Positions 22,401 through 24,647 of a stretch of DNA of 24,647 bases are shown here, piece by piece. Each line of letters starts with the position of its first letter. The first letter of the stretch is position 1. The translations under genes were made by a program, and so were the position numbers. The notes under the pieces are model-generated. The model saw only the letters and a program-made list of their open reading frames with translations. It was not told the DNA's origin and ran no database searches. Source of the stretch: Thermoproteota archaeon (lineage in GTDB: Archaea; Thermoproteota; Korarchaeia; Korarchaeales; Korarchaeaceae); assembly GCA_011042755.1 (NCBI GenBank), contig DRBY01000119.1, forward strand, positions 1-24,647, in the 5' to 3' direction.

Positions 22401-24647
22401 CTGAATGTGTGGAGCCTGAAGTATACTCGGACGGTCGTACCGCTATATGCGGACAAATCGTATGAGAAGCTGAGCCAGCCTGAGTCGGCAAACGTGCCGT
22501 AGGAGGTACCTGGATTAGGGTTGTAAGCCGAAATCAAAGTGGCAAGAACGGCGTTAGTCGTGTCTCTTAGCGTGACCTCGAGGTAGTCGTAGCTCGAAGA
22601 GTCCCACGACTCGACCCTGTACCAGAAGTACAGGTTGCCTCCGTCCTGAGGCACGTAGAACTCGTAGTAGGCCCAGGTATCCTCGCCCGTGCTGGTGTAG
22701 TCTTCCGACTGGTTCGTCCTATAGCCCAGCACGAGGGAGTACCCGCCAGCGACAGGTTGACCGTCGTCCGTTATGTATCTCGGGCTAGGCGCCGGATACC
22801 CTGTGGTTCCGCCGTCTATGACGTAGGGGCCGGGCGGGCTGGCCTCTATTATCGATGCTATCGTGCTGGGGTCCCTCCCACAGGTCCAGTAGTCCAGCGT
22901 CCCAGAGTCCAGACCTGTGTTGAGAGCGTTTAGGGCGGGCTTGGCCCCGTTCTCGAGGATGTCAAAGTAGATGTAGTACGTGGCGTCGCTTGCTAGGTCC
23001 TCCTCTAAGAGGAACCTAACTTCCCCGTAAGCTTCTCCCATGGGGATGTACTCCTGCCTGGGGACTAAGTCGCCAGAATCGTCGACGACCCTCACTGAGT
23101 TGTTGTCAAAGGTCCCAGAGACATCTAGGGCCTGTAGCAGGTCCCCGAAGTTTATCCTGACAGTGATCATGTGACCCCTCAGGGCTGCCGGTACGGTTAT
23201 CGGGACTCTGTAGTGCCAGTCGTACCCCGAGTTGGGCCCGTCTGGGTCCCACCAAGGTGGGACGCCGTACAAGATGTAGTAGTACTGGTTAGGGTCGTCG
23301 TAGAACACCACCTTGGAACCCGTCTGAACCCAGGTCGTAACTTCCCTCGTCTTGTTAGCTCCAACTGCCAAGATCTTCTCTACAACGGCTCCAGGAGGTA
23401 GGCTTACCTCAACCCTGCGCCAGACACCCTCCTGCTTGTCTACAAGCTCTACGAGGATCTTTCCTGGAGAGACCACATTCGCCCTGGGGGGTAAGCTGGG
23501 CTCGGGGGAGGGTCCTACATCCGCTTCTATAACCACGAGTCCAGTCGTGTTGAGCTTAACGCCCTTGGGCCCAACCGGTTTGCGAGTTCCCTCGCAGAGA
23601 ACGTACGCCTCCCCGCCCATGTCTCCGAGAGCGAAGAAGCCTGGTGTCTTCACGTCTAGCAGGATCACTCTCCAACTCCTATTCGACCCGACCGCTTCGA
23701 ATTCAGCTACCCTCTGAGCTACGGCCAGTTCTTCAGGGGAGGGTAGGGCCTTCGGGGGCGCTGAGAGCCCTAGCAGTGTAGGGGGCTGCTCGGGCGTTAG
23801 GAGGCATACAGCGAGCCTAACAAAGCCGTTCTCTGACCCGTCGATGTCGTTTTGGCCTCCATCCAAAACATGGATCTCGACCTCGTGCTCCCCGAACCGC
23901 AGGCCAGTAGCGCGGAGCGGGGAGTGCGTCGAGGGGTCTAGCAGGAGGGCCTCTAAATCAGTGTAACTCGATCTTATCGCAAGCTCCGCCTCGAAGCCAG
24001 CATCGCCAGTTAGGTTCACTTCGAGCAGGACCAGCCCCCTCGGGTGTATCTGAGAGGCCGAAACGCTCTCGATCCTAGCCACCCCGGCTAGGGCTGCCCC
24101 CTCTACCGTGATAGAGAGGTTAGCGAGTTCGGTCTCTTCTTTTGGAGGAGCGTACGGGACCACATTCAGCAGTACCTCTGCCTCGGCTCGCAAGTCGCCT
24201 AACGACGCGGTCAGCTTCAGCGCATATTCTCCAGGATCTAGGCAACCCAGGCTGATGACAGCGCTGCCTGGAACCTCAAACTCGCCCCCTGCGACCTCGG
24301 TGCCGTTGGAGGCAAGGAGCCTGTACTGTAAAGTTGCGTTGACGGGAAGGCCATCTAGCGTCACTTCCACGGGTACAGAGACTTCTTCTGGGGCTCCAAA
24401 CGTTAGACTAGCCGGAGCGTCTATTCGAAGCTTCTCGCCAGGAGGGAGGTGCATGGAGAACTCAAGCACGGCTGAACACGATAGGCCTAGCCAGCTGGCT
24501 GAGATATCAGCGGTGTAATTGCCAGGTGGCAAATCCGGCTTGAATACGCAAGACCCTCCCTCGGTGACGCAGAAGAAGGATAAGTTCAACTCTCTGAGGC
24601 TCACTGTGACGTTGGCTCCATCCAGGGGGCCGAGCGCTATCCCAGAG
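16436..24647 (-). CDS. Giant modular surface protein with C-terminal TM helix and cytoplasmic PIN-like domain (5' end outside window)
   Basis: More than 2,730 codons, open to the window edge; GTG 24604 is only an internal candidate start. From the N-terminal side: Ig/CARDB-like beta modules (about 24647-23300), a DUF2341-like jelly-roll (about 23225-22925, with His-Tyr-Arg-Val-Pro-Ile-Thr-Val), further carbohydrate-binding-like beta modules with many aromatic and Asp/Gly turns, and a right-handed parallel beta-helix region (about 20530-19850, repeated Asn-x-Val/Ile rungs). At least three DUF11 repeats follow (near 19380-19060, 18030-17660 and 17630-17270; Val-Gly-Asp/Ser-x-Val, Asp-x-Leu-Pro-x-Gly-Leu), then a membrane helix (about 16925-16840). 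The last 129 residues are cytoplasmic and PIN-like. Asn-x-Ser/Thr sites are frequent, as in glycosylated archaeal surface proteins. It overlaps the next gene by 4 bases. Confidence 0.85.
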   Translation of the reverse strand, partial: SGIALGPLDGANVTVSLRELNLSFFCVTEGGSCVFKPDLPPGNYTADISASWLGLSCSAVLEFSMHLPPGEKLRIDAPASLTFGAPEEVSVPVEVTLDGLPVNATLQYRLLASNGTEVAGGEFEVPGSAVISLGCLDPGEYALKLTASLGDLRAEAEVLLNVVPYAPPKEETELANLSITVEGAALAGVARIESVSASQIHPRGLVLLEVNLTGDAGFEAELAIRSSYTDLEALLLDPSTHSPLRATGLRFGEHEVEIHVLDGGQNDIDGSENGFVRLAVCLLTPEQPPTLLGLSAPPKALPSPEELAVAQRVAEFEAVGSNRSWRVILLDVKTPGFFALGDMGGEAYVLCEGTRKPVGPKGVKLNTTGLVVIEADVGPSPEPSLPPRANVVSPGKILVELVDKQEGVWRRVEVSLPPGAVVEKILAVGANKTREVTTWVQTGSKVVFYDDPNQYYYILYGVPPWWDPDGPNSGYDWHYRVPITVPAALRGHMITVRINFGDLLQALDVSGTFDNNSVRVVDDSGDLVPRQEYIPMGEAYGEVRFLLEEDLASDATYYIYFDILENGAKPALNALNTGLDSGTLDYWTCGRDPSTIASIIEASPPGPYVIDGGTTGYPAPSPRYITDDGQPVAGGYSLVLGYRTNQSEDYTSTGEDTWAYYEFYVPQDGGNLYFWYRVESWDSSSYDYLEVTLRDTTNAVLATLISAYNPNPGTSYGTFADSGWLSFSYDLSAYSGTTVRVYFRLHTFSDDWYKTWAYIDHITWANLTATVQDSMVEGFGVNVTEPLEVQTYGPLSVAAVVDASPTGGIVARIYDASGTLRATAPLYDDGTHGDPTPNDGVFVNSNAYTIQPGDPLGVWRVVVLANDSSTSLYDPSYDGLIHIPGRPYEVNYTDFFNVGERTFEVRANLTGVVFEDAWPLATGYDLGEDLPISGDRVALFLDDGDGQLDPYYDVLVDVESTTPSGGYSFLAKNHTYLIAVESRTLTSQRGLNAGHSWAETWAEETYHVEWDGAAHSGRQAFGGRDPEVSDSCTLDLISYDGFETWSGWLQYGSGEVYQSAEQAYEGSYSLKKDSNNDPNGGYKPIGQTISRGYILQGYVYRPGAWSGGSIDRIGLEDSSFNGYTFAVNHRFNWIWIDRRDGGVPTRISPRVAWDPPEDAWYFWKLIFFENGTIAFQVYDLNGNLQVEVRATDTTYTSFDRIVVHGGYEYYVDELRLWRPGQPCEHFGLVSVGDYLGESLDFGFSFDVVVNTLDMDNDPLADRFAQGTLRQFIQNANAIQGPDRSWFVMMVSQNVAPDPSHSWWRIAVNSTLGALSIADADTTLNGTVFTPALAVVDSNPGLVGTGGSVGTGRDGAPETGDEPQLPRYSRPEVELNLTGSGSVGIEITGSSVVLANLSLFGDASTTQTLISITGSGAVLHGLLAGVFADGSYPGSPSASTQIVLVDATDVLIDACYIGYSSWGIIRNGGDNFTIRVCELFSANMGTSKSSEAIDLLSGTHIRIEGNLVRDCDAAPGLDGGAVELLRNVRNVFFVNNTVINSQGYGLMVSRGARDVLVKHNVFYNNLVGVIVSNWVSPAYNVTISENSIYDNTRLGIDLTDTAAVGTGAKGDNVTLNDGILNPLEPNYGIDYPVLTGAFYNGTHLYVQGFINDESAGSGSSNFAGAVVEVYLVNNSSDGDDLLGNNYSGDTPLSQYYGEGWVYLGRLTADANGEFEGWIDVSSLPASLRPERDSLVTATSWLSGNGTSEFGPDVRVRPILLNVQVRKSVTPAASACYYEVRLNVTNNSPSPAPGVRVYDVVPDGMVLESAVPPYSGSSGNVYWWVVDLGPFGTPDASREIVYTLRSAACGISDYRLSDAFIVGIDPAGYLNITATEFAELTFYPNGTYVVSELWGFLTVSNPTSDVISDITLAVNGTGYVFYPEYPTPSNTPVQPPFMIPELRPGEYVRWRYVADPEFTEIPLRVVESLDYVPQACGLPTNITLRISLVVEDDLTELTLIKPIPNWLEVRSVDIDAGSAAVGEYLNWTIGEVRALSRLNLFLRGEAEISGSTRLPSASLTFRRAGASVLDRIESVTAVGPAAIEAEKNATVGGWSVRASFSNLASDLIYNLTGVCVWEGSPPPAGRLVFCETPAAILHPGDEWVGAWHLDPLAGSTPKYYPSANFTVVPHIGGTLVPLRELLHGGYEVSATVEEPGIECLPWAPVGEASLVFSKSVSPPVAEVGDVVTFTIMVRNEGTAPSGVLQVFDHLPAGLTYLDGTSSINGTLVEPTAAGNTLSWVLPPLTPGSQWVISFSAQVTAAPEGGVARNVVVYEGEEVAWAVLRVLPAPAPPPTSPTPPPVLNLPSLSIEKSCSPSTVTIGSTVSCTVRLINAGNGSAEDIALVDVLPDGLEYVSDSAIPEPESYSGGRLTWRIERLPPGGEFVASFLAVVAKGPPPGGAMINIAYARNLTASYRLTFAAPPRAPTVSKVGEYLGNQTISYLISVFSPEDIAELVVVDYTPEAAEIVEGSFKVSGVESWDFSISGSVLRLALRGLRGGSPATIGFQVTLPLGIAGDIVNTAELPEYDQRASSVVRIPPTLVTAALGGASVLPALAMLAIFGRGFLRRGAVLLDLGSMWTALLSGSLDYVTAGRRKILITYETAIESLESPLLRPAISDLIKRGVLDIVVTDERHAVSALLLSRLMGLSPKAALDIVAALSSGVVEVALSDPQAVTIARGLGLEVIFVPPALPVGGEAT

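Noticed and set aside
1..24647. CRISPR arrays, insertion sequences, tRNA or large rRNA genes.
   Set aside because: No regularly spaced direct repeats, transposase-like frames with terminal repeats, or tRNA/rRNA signatures were found on either strand.

Overview
The window looks like chromosome of a thermophilic archaeon, most likely in the Thermoproteota/Korarchaeota range. Arginine is written mostly as AGG/AGA, GTG and TTG starts are common, GGAGGTG-type ribosome binding sites occur inside operons, and several first genes have a TATA-like element only 25-35 bases before the start codon, as expected for leaderless transcripts. Protein families agree: archaeal seryl-tRNA synthetase, the archaeal adenosine-specific kinase family, an XPD-type helicase, a NikR regulator and ThyX. 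I cannot fix the genus from sequence alone.

Layout. 1-488: 5' part of a DMT/EamA permease (minus, runs off the window). 672-2649: tandem-GNAT acetyltransferase and a thioredoxin-reductase-like flavoprotein (plus). 2667-6432, all minus: ThyX and dCTP deaminase (overlapping dTMP-synthesis pair), a possible SecB-fold protein, a HypE/AIR-synthase-like protein and adenosine-specific kinase, separated by strong RNA-type hairpins. 6496-9287 (plus): membrane-anchored CARDB-like surface protein with a very basic tail, an unrecognised basic protein, and a stand-alone TiaS-like domain protein. 9288-10088: mostly non-coding, holding a convincing C/D box guide RNA, two small reading frames on the minus strand and several hairpins. 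10089-12835 (plus): serS, nikR and speE. 12810-14687 (minus): an XPD/Rad3-type helicase whose frame is broken only by one TGA at an iron-sulfur cysteine position. 14742-24647 (minus): a giant surface protein (more than 2,700 residues, 5' end outside the window) followed by two membrane-tethered winged-helix proteins.

Most notable points. (1) The C/D box RNA at 9313-9374 has two guide elements, each with 11 base pairs of complementarity to universally conserved 16S rRNA sites. By the box D+5 rule they point at A915 and C1402 (E. coli numbering). (2) The TGA in the helicase sits exactly where the third Fe-S cluster cysteine should be; both flanks are otherwise intact. (3) The giant surface protein ends with a membrane helix and a cytoplasmic domain resembling a PIN nuclease fold. 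Its stop codon overlaps the start of a two-helix membrane wHTH gene, followed by a single-pass protein with an extracellular domain and two intracellular winged helices. Together they look like an outside-to-DNA signalling module that I do not recognise as a described system.
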